Of a stretch of 7,433 nt of DNA, positions 1 to 5,706 are shown one piece after another. Each line of letters opens with the position of its first letter. Positions within the stretch are counted from its first letter, which is position 1. The DNA lies in contig JALOAB010000112.1 of NCBI GenBank assembly GCA_023229045.1, forward strand, positions 1 through 7,433, in the 5' to 3' direction. The translations under genes were made by a program, and so were the position numbers. A model generated the notes under the pieces. That model saw nothing but the letters and a program-made list of their open reading frames with translations. It had not been told where the DNA came from and made no database searches. This DNA comes from Fidelibacterota bacterium. GTDB taxonomy: Bacteria; Fidelibacterota; UBA2242.

Positions 1-632
1 TCCGGAAACATCGCCAGGTGTTTGTCTTGTTTTACTCCTGTGAAATTCCAATGACCGGAAAAATAACTATTCCACTCCTGTTTGGTCAATACCGAGAATT
101 TCTTCTGTTCTAAGGTCGGTTTGGGCGGACTGCCTTGTTTTTTGAAAATTAGAATAAATTCATAGTCAATTTTTAAAATTCCATTGCGTGGATAAGGGAA
201 GCTTCCCATTATAGTAGCTCCCCCGGTGGTGTTGGTCGTGGTTACTTTTTGCCATATGATAGCGCCCATATAATCAAATCCCACCGTTTCGCAAAATTTA
301 ATTATCTCGGTTCTGATGGGGATTACTTTATACCGTCCGTAGTAAACCGACCGGGCAAACTGATCACCGATATTAATACAAAGCCGACAACCGGGATACA
401 ATACTCTATAACATTCGCCCCATACTAAGTTAAGATTGTTAATGTAACTCTCATAACTATCGTGAAAGCCAATTTGTTTTTCACTGCCATAATCTTTTAA
501 CTGCCAATAGGGAGGAGAAGTTATTACGAGATGTACAGACTTGCTTGGTAGCAGGTTCATGGCGCGGCTATCGCCGTTAATTATTTTATGAATGCTTTTC
601 AAATTACTACTCCATGAGGAATACTCTGACAT
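1..632 (-). CDS. Beta-class DNA methyltransferase (N4-cytosine or N6-adenine), N-terminal part, runs off window
   Basis: The reading frame is open from the ATG at 632 to the window edge (210 codons seen); the C terminus lies outside. It should transfer a methyl group from S-adenosylmethionine to an exocyclic amine of C or A at a specific DNA site. The catalytic motif IV TSPPYW is at residues 38-43, after a short NGDS segment (19-22). SPPY is commonest in N4-cytosine enzymes but does not exclude N6-adenine. The visible end, HWNFTG...HLAMFP (to residue 210), is what normally precedes the FxGxGT cofactor motif in beta-class enzymes, where motif IV comes first, so the cofactor motif should lie just beyond base 1. 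Residues 140-165 hold an FPYPRNG...DYEFILIF block typical of this family. The DNA is visibly more AT-rich than deoC and the mutase gene, suggesting an accessory origin. No restriction gene is visible upstream, so a solitary enzyme and a restriction-modification system are both possible. Confidence 0.9.
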   Translation of the reverse strand, partial: MSEYSSWSSNLKSIHKIINGDSRAMNLLPSKSVHLVITSPPYWQLKDYGSEKQIGFHDSYESYINNLNLVWGECYRVLYPGCRLCINIGDQFARSVYYGRYKVIPIRTEIIKFCETVGFDYMGAIIWQKVTTTNTTGGATIMGSFPYPRNGILKIDYEFILIFKKQGSPPKPTLEQKKFSVLTKQEWNSYFSGHWNFTGVKQDKHLAMFP

Positions 633-650
633 CAGGAAATCTCTTTGAAT

Positions 651-680
651 TTATGTAATTAATTTTTGTTTATTATTCAT
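651..680 (-). CDS. Nine-codon leader ORF upstream of the methyltransferase
   Basis: ATG at 680 is preceded by a purine-rich CGAGG seven bases upstream and reads MNNKQKLIT before a TAA at 653-651. It lies between the predicted promoter and the methyltransferase start at 632, in the same frame, with six sense codons between the TAA and the downstream ATG. It has the better ribosome-binding site of the two. It could be a leader peptide that couples translation, a remnant of a longer methyltransferase N terminus cut by a nonsense change, or chance in AT-rich DNA. Confidence 0.3.
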   Translation of the reverse strand: MNNKQKLIT

Positions 681-712
681 ATAATTCCTCGTTTCGGTTC
701 AAAAACATTATC

Positions 713-741
713 ATTTTAATCAATAATCGGTCTTTTGTCAA
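713..741 (-). promoter_or_regulatory. Sigma70-type promoter for the methyltransferase
   Basis: On the minus strand a perfect TTGACA (741-736) is followed after exactly 17 bp by TAAAAT (718-713). The predicted transcript would start near 705 and carry about 70 bases of leader including the nine-codon ORF. The match is the best promoter in the window together with that of the sigma factor gene. Confidence 0.7.
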
Positions 742-755
742 GTAGCAATCTTGAC
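737..755. promoter_or_regulatory. Dyad overlapping the methyltransferase -35 box
   Basis: GTCAAG (737-742) and CTTGAC (750-755) form a perfect 6-bp inverted repeat with a 7-bp spacer. The left arm covers five of the six bases of the -35 box. A 19-bp dyad at this place has the geometry of an operator for a dimeric repressor. No regulator gene is in the window, so the function is inferred. Confidence 0.4.
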
Positions 756-828
756 TGTCTGATAATATCCGCACCATTTAGTCTTTGTCGGGTCCGGGGG
801 AAATATGGGAGATAACAATCAGTTCAGG

Positions 829-852
829 AAAAAAAGCAATATGATATATTAC
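829..852 (-). terminator. Possible intrinsic terminator at the deoC stop codon
   Basis: On the minus strand GTAATAT (852-846), a 3-base loop, and ATATTGC (842-836) form a 7-bp stem with one T-G wobble, followed directly by seven T (835-829). The stem is AT-rich and therefore weak, but the T tract is perfect. The deoC stop codon TAA (851-849) is inside the left arm. It would separate deoC from the methyltransferase unit. Confidence 0.4.
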
Positions 853-1544
853 AAAGCTGTTTTACTTTCCTGCACGATCTGCACTCCGGCACTGGTGCCG
901 AGTCTATTCGCGCCGGCTTCAATCATCCGTATGGCATCGGCGAAGGTGCGAATACCACCGGAAGCCTTGACGCCCATCTGGTTGCCGACCGTGGTGCGCA
1001 TAAGGCGCACGTCTTCGGTTTTCGCGCCGGCTTTGCTGAAACCGGTCGAAGTCTTCACAAAATGCGCACCGGCTTTAAACGCCATTTGGCAGGCGATTCT
1101 TTTCTCTTCGTCAGTCAGAAGTGCCGTTTCGATAATCACCTTGACCAGATTACCGTCAGCCGCATCCACGACGGCGTGGATATCGTCTTCGACAAATTCG
1201 AGATCATTGGCCTTCAAGCGACCAATATTGATCACCATATCGAGCTCAGTTGCTCCGTGATCGATAGCCTGCACCACTTCCGCGGCTTTAATTTCCATGG
1301 TGTTTGCACCCAGCGGAAAGCCGATCACGGTCGCCAAGGCTACTTTGGAATTATAGAGACAACTGGCGCTCAACTTAACCAAAGCGGGATTGACGCAGAC
1401 CGCCGCGAATTGATACTCGACCGCCTCCTCGCAAAGCCGGACGATGTCATCGGGCGTAGCTTCCGGTTTTAGCAAAGTATGATCTATCAAGCCCGCGATT
1501 GAAAGACGCGCTTCCGCGGGGCTAATTATCGAGGTGTAGTTCAT
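849..1544 (-). CDS. deoC: Deoxyribose-phosphate aldolase
   Basis: 231 aa, class I aldolase, cytosolic. It cleaves 2-deoxy-D-ribose 5-phosphate to glyceraldehyde 3-phosphate and acetaldehyde in deoxynucleoside catabolism. The family landmarks are in order: IDHTLLKP (20-27), VCVNP (49-53), VIGFPLGAN (73-81), LDMVIN (101-106) with catalytic Asp102, the Schiff-base lysine Lys164 in KTSTGF (164-169), and the second lysine Lys193 in VKASGGIR (192-199), then GTSAG near the C terminus. The length is that of the short bacterial DeoC form and the gene looks intact. The ATG at 1544 has an AAGGGA ribosome-binding site (1556-1551) six bases upstream. It lies 35 bp downstream of the phosphomutase gene on the same strand, probably as the last gene of a two-gene operon. 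The mutase could supply its substrate if it acts on deoxyribose 1-phosphate. Confidence 0.96.
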   Translation of the reverse strand: MNYTSIISPAEARLSIAGLIDHTLLKPEATPDDIVRLCEEAVEYQFAAVCVNPALVKLSASCLYNSKVALATVIGFPLGANTMEIKAAEVVQAIDHGATELDMVINIGRLKANDLEFVEDDIHAVVDAADGNLVKVIIETALLTDEEKRIACQMAFKAGAHFVKTSTGFSKAGAKTEDVRLMRTTVGNQMGVKASGGIRTFADAIRMIEAGANRLGTSAGVQIVQESKTAL

Positions 1545-1579
1545 GATAATTCCCTTAATTATTAGTTATTATATCTGGA

Positions 1580-2935
1580 TTAAATAAATTTCTGCACCGC
1601 TGAAACAAAACGATCGGCTAATTGATCAGCCGCCTGGCTGGTAGGCGCTTCAGCGTAAATCCTGACAATCGGTTCGGTGTTGGAAGTGCGGATATGCACC
1701 CAGCGGTCAGCCCAGCTGAATTTTAAGCCATCTTCGGTATTGATTTCGGCATCTTCAAATGACGGGATCAGGCGACGTATAATTTCATTAAAATCGGCTT
1801 GACCGCGCGGCGCTTTACGCTTAGCCATATAATATCTCGGCAGAGTTCGCATCACTTCCGCCAGCGGGCGCTTCTCATTTGACAGCAATTGCAAAACCAG
1901 AACCGTCCCGACTAATGAATCGCGTCCCAGATGAGCTTCCGGCAGGATCACACCGCCGTTGCCTTCGCCGCCGATCAGGGCATTGACGGCCTGCATACGC
2001 TGAGCCACGTTAATTTCGCCGATCGGTGTGCGAATGACTGCGGCGTCATATTCACGGGCAATATCTTCCAGGGCGCGGGTCGTGGAAAGATTAGCGACGA
2101 CGAATCGCGATTTGGTTTTAGCCTGAGATAAAACCAGTTTGGTCGCCAGCACCAGCGTGTATTCCTCAGAAATCGGTAAGCCTTCGTCCGAAACGATCGC
2201 CAGCCGGTCGCCATCCGGGTCGATTGCCAGTCCCAGATCGGCACGATGGTCTTTTACAGCCTGCATCAGGTCTGTCAGATTCTCCGGCAATGGTTCCGGC
2301 GGATGCGGAAAGGGTTGACCGGGATCGCAATGAATGGCGAATACTTCACAACCCAATTCACGCAGTAAATCCGGAATGACAATTGAGCCGGCGCCATTGA
2401 CGGCATCGACTGCCACTTTAAACTTATGACTACGAATGGCTTCAACATCGATATAGGATAATCCAAGCACGTCGGCGATATGGTCGCGGTTGGCATGCTC
2501 ATATTTCACTAAATCACCAATGCTAAATTTCTGATTTTTATATTTTCCGAGAATATTTTGCCTAAGATTCTTGATTTGCGCCATCTCGTTCGGACTGAGA
2601 AAAAGTCCGTCCGCGGCGAGAAATTTCAAACCATTCCAAGGCAGAGGATTATGACTGGCGGTAATCACGATTCCGGCGTCAACTTTATGGCGGACGACGG
2701 CCATTTCCACAGTTGGAGTCGGGCAAATCCCCAGATCGATTACGACTACTCCGAACCGCCGCAAAGCGGATGTTAATTGTTCCTGGATCCGGACGCCGCT
2801 GGCGCGCGAATCGCGTCCGATGACGACTTTGCGACAACCCAGTAATTCCTTCAAGGCGGCGGCATAAGCCTGGATCAGTTCTTCGGTTAAATCGGTATCA
2901 TAGCCGCGCACTCCCGAAAGACTTTCAATCAGCAT
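1580..2935 (-). CDS. Phosphohexomutase-superfamily protein (GlmM/ManB-like; possible phosphopentomutase)
   Basis: 451 aa, full length for the alpha-D-phosphohexomutase superfamily, which moves phosphate between C1 and C6 (or C1 and C5) of sugars through a phosphoserine. All four domain signatures are present: SGVRG at the N terminus (7-11); the phosphoserine loop TASHNP (92-97) with Ser94; the Mg-binding loop DPDGDR (239-244); the sugar-specificity loop GGEGNGG (322-328); and the phosphate-binding loop RTSNTEP (416-422). GEGNGG and SNTEP are the variants seen in archaeal-type phosphomannomutase/phosphoglucosamine mutases, whereas classical bacterial GlmM usually has GEQSG and SGTEP, so glmM is not assigned. 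The start at 2935 begins just before the family's usual first strand and has an AAGGAG site (2951-2946) ten bases upstream. Its partner deoC raises the possibility of ribose/deoxyribose 1-phosphate as substrate; peptidoglycan or mannose-nucleotide precursor synthesis is the alternative. Confidence 0.88.
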   Translation of the reverse strand: MLIESLSGVRGYDTDLTEELIQAYAAALKELLGCRKVVIGRDSRASGVRIQEQLTSALRRFGVVVIDLGICPTPTVEMAVVRHKVDAGIVITASHNPLPWNGLKFLAADGLFLSPNEMAQIKNLRQNILGKYKNQKFSIGDLVKYEHANRDHIADVLGLSYIDVEAIRSHKFKVAVDAVNGAGSIVIPDLLRELGCEVFAIHCDPGQPFPHPPEPLPENLTDLMQAVKDHRADLGLAIDPDGDRLAIVSDEGLPISEEYTLVLATKLVLSQAKTKSRFVVANLSTTRALEDIAREYDAAVIRTPIGEINVAQRMQAVNALIGGEGNGGVILPEAHLGRDSLVGTVLVLQLLSNEKRPLAEVMRTLPRYYMAKRKAPRGQADFNEIIRRLIPSFEDAEINTEDGLKFSWADRWVHIRTSNTEPIVRIYAEAPTSQAADQLADRFVSAVQKFI

Positions 2936-3007
2936 TAGAGTTGTTCTCCTTCCCCGGGGAATTGATTATTACCGGTATAGAATTACAATCAGGCATAGCC
3001 GGATGGA

Positions 3008-3036
3008 AATTTAGCATCCAACCAGCAAGTTAGCAA
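3008..3036 (-). promoter_or_regulatory. Weak candidate promoter for the phosphomutase-deoC operon
   Basis: On the minus strand TTGCTA (3036-3031) and TAAATT (3013-3008) are 17 bp apart, each matching four of six consensus bases. The spacing is ideal but the boxes are poor; an extended TAATAAT nearer the gene (about 2971-2965) has no recognisable -35. The -35 box lies in an imperfect 8-bp tandem repeat, AGCAAGTT then AGCAAGTC (3024-3039). Apart from this the 199-bp spacer holds nothing I can name, and no clear terminator for the sigma factor gene. Confidence 0.22.
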
Positions 3037-3134
3037 GTCATAGAACTTCAACTGTTTTAGCAAGCCTGAATTCCAGGGAAAAATTATTGATTTGATCGGA
3101 TTTAATCTTTTAATCGTAAAAAGCAGGTCGGCAA

Positions 3135-3992
3135 TTACCCGAGATGGGTTTTTAATAACGAGCTATGCGATTTATGGCGCAGACGGCGAATCGCCCGTTC
3201 CTTGATCTGGCGAACCCTTTCGCGCGTCAAACGGAAATGTTCACCGATTTCATTCAGCGTCAGGGCATATTCGGTGCCGATCCCGAAGTACATTTTCAAA
3301 ACTTCGCGTTCACGTTCTTTCAATGCGGCCAGCGAGGCATTAATGTCCTGACTCAGCGATTCGACCATCAATTGCCAATCCGGATCGGACGCCTGCTCGT
3401 CGGTCAGAACATCCATCAAGCTGTTGCTATCGGCATCCGCCATCGGTTCATCCAGCGAACGGTGGCGGCGGGCAATGCGCAGGGTCGCGGTTACGACATC
3501 ACGGTCGACATCCAGACCGGTGGCGATTTCATCATAGCGCGGCGAGCGCTCATGTTGTTTTTCCAGAACCTCGGCTTCCCGCGCGATTTTAGTTAAAGTC
3601 CCAACCCGATTCATCGGCAACCGCACCAGGCGGGATTGCTCGGAAAGAGCCTGCAGAATCGATTGGCGAATCCACCAGACGGCATAAGAGATGAACTTAA
3701 ACCCGCGGGTTTCGTCAAAACGTTCGACCGCTTTAATCAGGCCGAGATTACCCTCGTTAATCAGATCCATTAGCGGCAAACCCTGTCCCTGGTAATCTTT
3801 GGCCACACTGACGACAAACCTCAGATTGGCTTCCGTCAATTCTTTGGCGGCCTGCCGATCGCCATTCCTGATTCGCCGCGCCAACTCGATTTCCTTTTCG
3901 GGCGAGAGTGGTGAAAAATGGCTGATCTCTTCCAAATAACGGCTTAGAGTTCGGCTGGAATCGCGACTGGAGGTTTTAATTTCTTTACTCAT
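3135..3992 (-). CDS. rpoD: RNA polymerase sigma factor, RpoD/SigA family, short form
   Basis: 285 aa. It directs RNA polymerase to -35/-10 promoters. Region 1.2 starts at residue 11 (SRTLSRYLEEIS), so region 1.1 is absent. Region 2 spans about 54-125, with the core-binding MDLINEGNLGLIKAVERF (75-92, starting at Met75) and the -10-reading AVWWIRQSILQAL (104-116). Region 3 spans about 126-200, with the linker DSNSLMDVLTDEQASDPD (188-205). Region 4.2 has the -35-reading helix-turn-helix (about 244-272, LTLNEIGEHF and LTRERVRQIKERA), followed by the family's usual RRLRHKS...LG tail. Length and architecture match primary sigma factors of the FCB group, so this is probably the housekeeping factor; a group 2 paralogue is possible. 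The ATG at 3992 has only a weak purine-rich site, but no other start fits region 1.2. It stands alone between long spacers and has a good promoter of its own. Confidence 0.93.
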   Translation of the reverse strand: MSKEIKTSSRDSSRTLSRYLEEISHFSPLSPEKEIELARRIRNGDRQAAKELTEANLRFVVSVAKDYQGQGLPLMDLINEGNLGLIKAVERFDETRGFKFISYAVWWIRQSILQALSEQSRLVRLPMNRVGTLTKIAREAEVLEKQHERSPRYDEIATGLDVDRDVVTATLRIARRHRSLDEPMADADSNSLMDVLTDEQASDPDWQLMVESLSQDINASLAALKEREREVLKMYFGIGTEYALTLNEIGEHFRLTRERVRQIKERAIRRLRHKSHSSLLKTHLG

Positions 3993-4023
3993 TTCATACT
4001 TTTTCTACTATTCAATCCAATTG

Positions 4024-4052
4024 AAGATAAGGTTATTTTTTTATTTTGTCAA
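4024..4052 (-). promoter_or_regulatory. Sigma70-type promoter for the sigma factor gene
   Basis: On the minus strand a perfect TTGACA (4052-4047) is followed after 17 bp of A-rich spacer by TATCTT (4029-4024), four of six matches. The start codon at 3992 is about 30 bases past the -10 box, giving a short leader. The transcript start would be near 4017. Confidence 0.6.
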
Positions 4053-4118
4053 TCATCACTTACATCAGAGGTAGTTTTTTTTCAATAATGTGATTTTCTA
4101 ACAGATATTATTGTTATT

Positions 4119-4144
4119 ATTTATCGAACTTATCGTCGATAAAT
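4119..4144. repeat. 9-bp inverted repeat in the spacer upstream of the sigma factor gene
   Basis: ATTTATCGA (4119-4127) and TCGATAAAT (4136-4144) are perfect complements around an 8-base loop that itself repeats TTATCG. It lies about 70 bp upstream of the sigma promoter. No T tract follows on either strand, so it looks more like a protein-binding dyad than a terminator. A role in regulating the sigma gene is only a guess. Confidence 0.45.
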
Positions 4145-4175
4145 ACCGGCTTTTTGGCAAAAGCTATATTTTTCC

Positions 4176-4203
4176 CATCAATCTGTAATACTTACGATTG
4201 ATG
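4176..4203. terminator. 12-bp hairpin downstream of the DUF1848 gene, without T tract
   Basis: CATCAATC (4176-4183), one bulged T, GTAA, a 3-base TAC loop, TTAC and GATTGATG (4196-4203) form a nearly perfect hairpin of 8 plus 4 pairs. It begins 55 bases after the DUF1848 stop codon on the minus strand. The bases that follow on that strand are GGGAAAAA, not T, so it is not a canonical intrinsic terminator. It may be a 3'-end stabilising hairpin, a terminator of another kind, or an operator. Confidence 0.35.
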
Positions 4204-4257
4204 TTCCGGATATCAAAAAACTACTCATTATATCTCGTTTGGCAATAATTGTTCCTT

Positions 4258-5106
4258 TTATTGCGCATAGCAATAAACACAGGCCTGGTGACAGGTTTGG
4301 TAACTGCCGATGTCCCGACTGGCGTAACAGCCGCACTGCGGGCGAGTAGGCTTAATTTTTTGCGAAAATTCTTCATCCGGGAAAAGGTTTTTTAACAGTT
4401 TGACATCAATGCAATGACCTTTGGGAATTCCCGTCGCGGTGCCGATTTCATCTTCGCAACAAGTATAAAGCTGAATGCCGGCTGGGGCGGCGATCGCCTT
4501 CAGGCTTTCAAGAAATGCAATTTGCTGAGCCGGTTCTGGTTTGATAAAACGGATTTTACCTTCCGCCTCCAGTCCGGCAAACCGGCGGCGGACTTTGCCA
4601 TAGAGATCAACGAAACTCACAGAACAGCGCCGGGTTACGCCGGATAAATGACCAGCCAGTTTCGCAAAAGCCGCCAGCCGCTCTTCCGGCGGAGACAGAG
4701 TGGAAAAGATGATCGGATCGAAACGCCACAAAATCCGATCCAAACCAAAATCCCGCATCAATTTCTGAGCAGTTTCGATCGCAACATCCGTGGGCGGAGC
4801 GCCCGGCTCCAAAAGGTACTTACTCATTCCGCTAAAGCCATTGATAGTGAAATGAAACAGGAAACGTTCCTGATAGAGCGATTTAATCTTCTCCAGGACC
4901 GGCAGAAATGGCTGATAATTTTTTGACCAGAAGACGATCGCGCTGACGTCTGCCGGTTTCAAAGACACCATCTGGCTATTTTGTGAGAAGGGATTGCGAA
5001 CGGTAACGGCACCTTCGCGGATTTTCTCCAATAACCATTCGCCGTGAAAAGCCGGTATGTCACTGCGCCGGCTGGCGGAAATGATCTGCTTGATATAATT
5101 ATTCAC
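4258..5106 (-). CDS. DUF1848 family protein with C-terminal radical-SAM-like cysteine cluster
   Basis: 282 aa, soluble, apparently full length. The N terminus IISASRRSDIPAF (8-20), VFWSKN (58-63), HFTIN (85-89), RFDPI (128-132) and SFVDLYGKVR (164-173) are hallmarks of the uncharacterised DUF1848 family. The C terminus carries CGCYASRDIGSYQTC (258-272) running into a CX3CX2C set at Cys272, Cys276 and Cys279, then YAQ and the stop. CX3CX2C is the spacing that binds the 4Fe-4S cluster in radical SAM enzymes, where it normally sits near the N terminus. More cysteines are at 216, 217 and 232. Substrate and reaction are unknown. The start is the GTG at 5106: an in-frame TAA lies two codons upstream, the conserved SASRR motif follows closely, and no ATG is available. 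No ribosome-binding site precedes it; the start codon lies in the end of an inverted repeat. Confidence 0.88.
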   Translation of the reverse strand: MNNYIKQIISASRRSDIPAFHGEWLLEKIREGAVTVRNPFSQNSQMVSLKPADVSAIVFWSKNYQPFLPVLEKIKSLYQERFLFHFTINGFSGMSKYLLEPGAPPTDVAIETAQKLMRDFGLDRILWRFDPIIFSTLSPPEERLAAFAKLAGHLSGVTRRCSVSFVDLYGKVRRRFAGLEAEGKIRFIKPEPAQQIAFLESLKAIAAPAGIQLYTCCEDEIGTATGIPKGHCIDVKLLKNLFPDEEFSQKIKPTRPQCGCYASRDIGSYQTCHQACVYCYAQ

Positions 5107-5265
5107 CGCGAATTAACACGAATAATTTTTGACAAGATTAATTATCAAGAAAGGTTTAATTATTTTTTTCGACGAGTTACACCCTGCCAACCAGGAGGTT
5201 AAATATTCAATCTACAATCTACAATTGGATATCTCCGCGTTCTCTGCGCTCTCAGCGGTGAATAA
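5099..5265. repeat. 167-bp intergenic unit bounded by perfect 11-bp inverted repeats
   Basis: TTATTCACCGC (5099-5109) and GCGGTGAATAA (5255-5265) are exact reverse complements at the two ends of the whole spacer between the lipoprotein stop (5270) and the DUF1848 start (5106). Inside are low-complexity phrases: GAATTAACACGAATAA next to the left end, the tandem CAATCTA CAATCTA (5210-5223), and CGCGTTCTCTGCGCTCT next to the right end. From memory these resemble short phrases scattered in intergenic DNA of many environmental bacterial genomes. There is no coding frame, so it would be a non-autonomous element or a merger of dispersed repeats. No clear target-site duplication is visible. Confidence 0.5.
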
Positions 5266-5269
5266 AATG

Positions 5270-5662
5270 CTATCTGAGCGTATCGATTAATGTCGATTCA
5301 TAGACCGGTTCGAGAATTTTCTTCTGGCGGATAATCTGGATCAGATGGTAATTCTCATCCGAAGGGTGCAAGTCGAAAGCGAGCTCGGCTTCTTTCAGGG
5401 CGTAATCGTACCAGCCTTTTTTGGTATAGGCAATCGCCAGACTATGGTGCGCCTGATATGAATCGGGATCCTGCTGGGTGGCGGCTTTGAATTCCAGAAT
5501 GGCTTCGTTGATCAGACCTTTTTCGTAATACCATTTACCCAGCTCGTAATGCCTCTGCGATTCCGTCGAACAGCCGGAGAGGAGAAATAGGCATAAGGTC
5601 AAGGTCAAGGTTAAGGTTGAGAGGAAGAAAACTGACATTTTTATGGTAGCCGCACGTTTCAT
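5270..5662 (-). CDS. Small TPR lipoprotein
   Basis: 130 aa from the ATG at 5662. A longer frame from 5689 is open, but AGGAGA six bases upstream of 5662 and the MKRAATIK signal-peptide start decide for the shorter one. The hydrophobic stretch (10-28) ends in the lipobox LLSGC, with the lipidated cysteine at 31 and Ser at +2. Ser at +2 would, by the Lol rule of model Gram-negatives, send it to the outer membrane. The mature part holds two tetratricopeptide repeats (about 35-68 and 69-102), with the usual Y..G.WYYEKG...EAI.EF and LAIAYTKKGWYDYAL patterns, and a short helical tail (103-130). TPRs bind proteins, so it is probably a small adaptor in an envelope complex; the partner is unknown. It sits downstream of the outer-membrane protein gene on the same strand. 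Confidence 0.9.
   Translation of the reverse strand: MKRAATIKMSVFFLSTLTLTLTLCLFLLSGCSTESQRHYELGKWYYEKGLINEAILEFKAATQQDPDSYQAHHSLAIAYTKKGWYDYALKEAELAFDLHPSDENYHLIQIIRQKKILEPVYESTLIDTLR
5595..5618 (+). repeat. Four tandem hexamers within the lipoprotein signal-peptide coding region
   Basis: AAGGTC, AAGGTC, AAGGTT, AAGGTT follow one another without gaps. On the coding (minus) strand they encode the repeated Thr-Leu of the signal-peptide core (STLTLTLTL). Because the unit is six bases, gain or loss of a copy by slippage would keep the frame and change the hydrophobic core by two residues. Confidence 0.75.
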
Positions 5663-5668
5663 ATTATC

Positions 5669-5674
5669 TCTCCT
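5669..5674 (-). promoter_or_regulatory. Ribosome-binding site fixing the lipoprotein start
   Basis: AGGAGA on the minus strand lies six bases before the ATG at 5662. The alternative upstream ATG at 5689 has no such site and would put nine charged or polar residues before the signal peptide. Confidence 0.75.
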
Positions 5675-5706
5675 GAAATTGCTCGTCATTTATGGCTTAA
5701 TTTTAA

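Noticed and set aside
751..780. TTGACT on the plus strand as a promoter reading toward 805
   Set aside because: No acceptable -10 box lies 16-18 bp downstream and there is no real gene to serve.
805..1472. Plus-strand open frames at 805-1260 and 1062-1472
   Set aside because: Both lie antisense to deoC, whose full set of catalytic motifs is on the minus strand; their proteins have no recognisable features.
1931..2776. Open frames at 1931-2131, 1975-2244, 2275-2502 and 2558-2776
   Set aside because: All are shadows of the intact phosphomutase gene in other frames or on the other strand.
3165..3596. 143-codon plus-strand frame
   Set aside because: It is antisense to the sigma factor gene; its composition reflects the codons of that gene.
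4414..4926. Two plus-strand frames opposite the DUF1848 gene
   Set aside because: They mirror the coding strand and lack a ribosome-binding site or any family motif.
5663..5689. Upstream ATG of the lipoprotein gene at 5689
   Set aside because: It has no ribosome-binding site, whereas the ATG at 5662 has AGGAGA at the right distance and begins a normal signal peptide.
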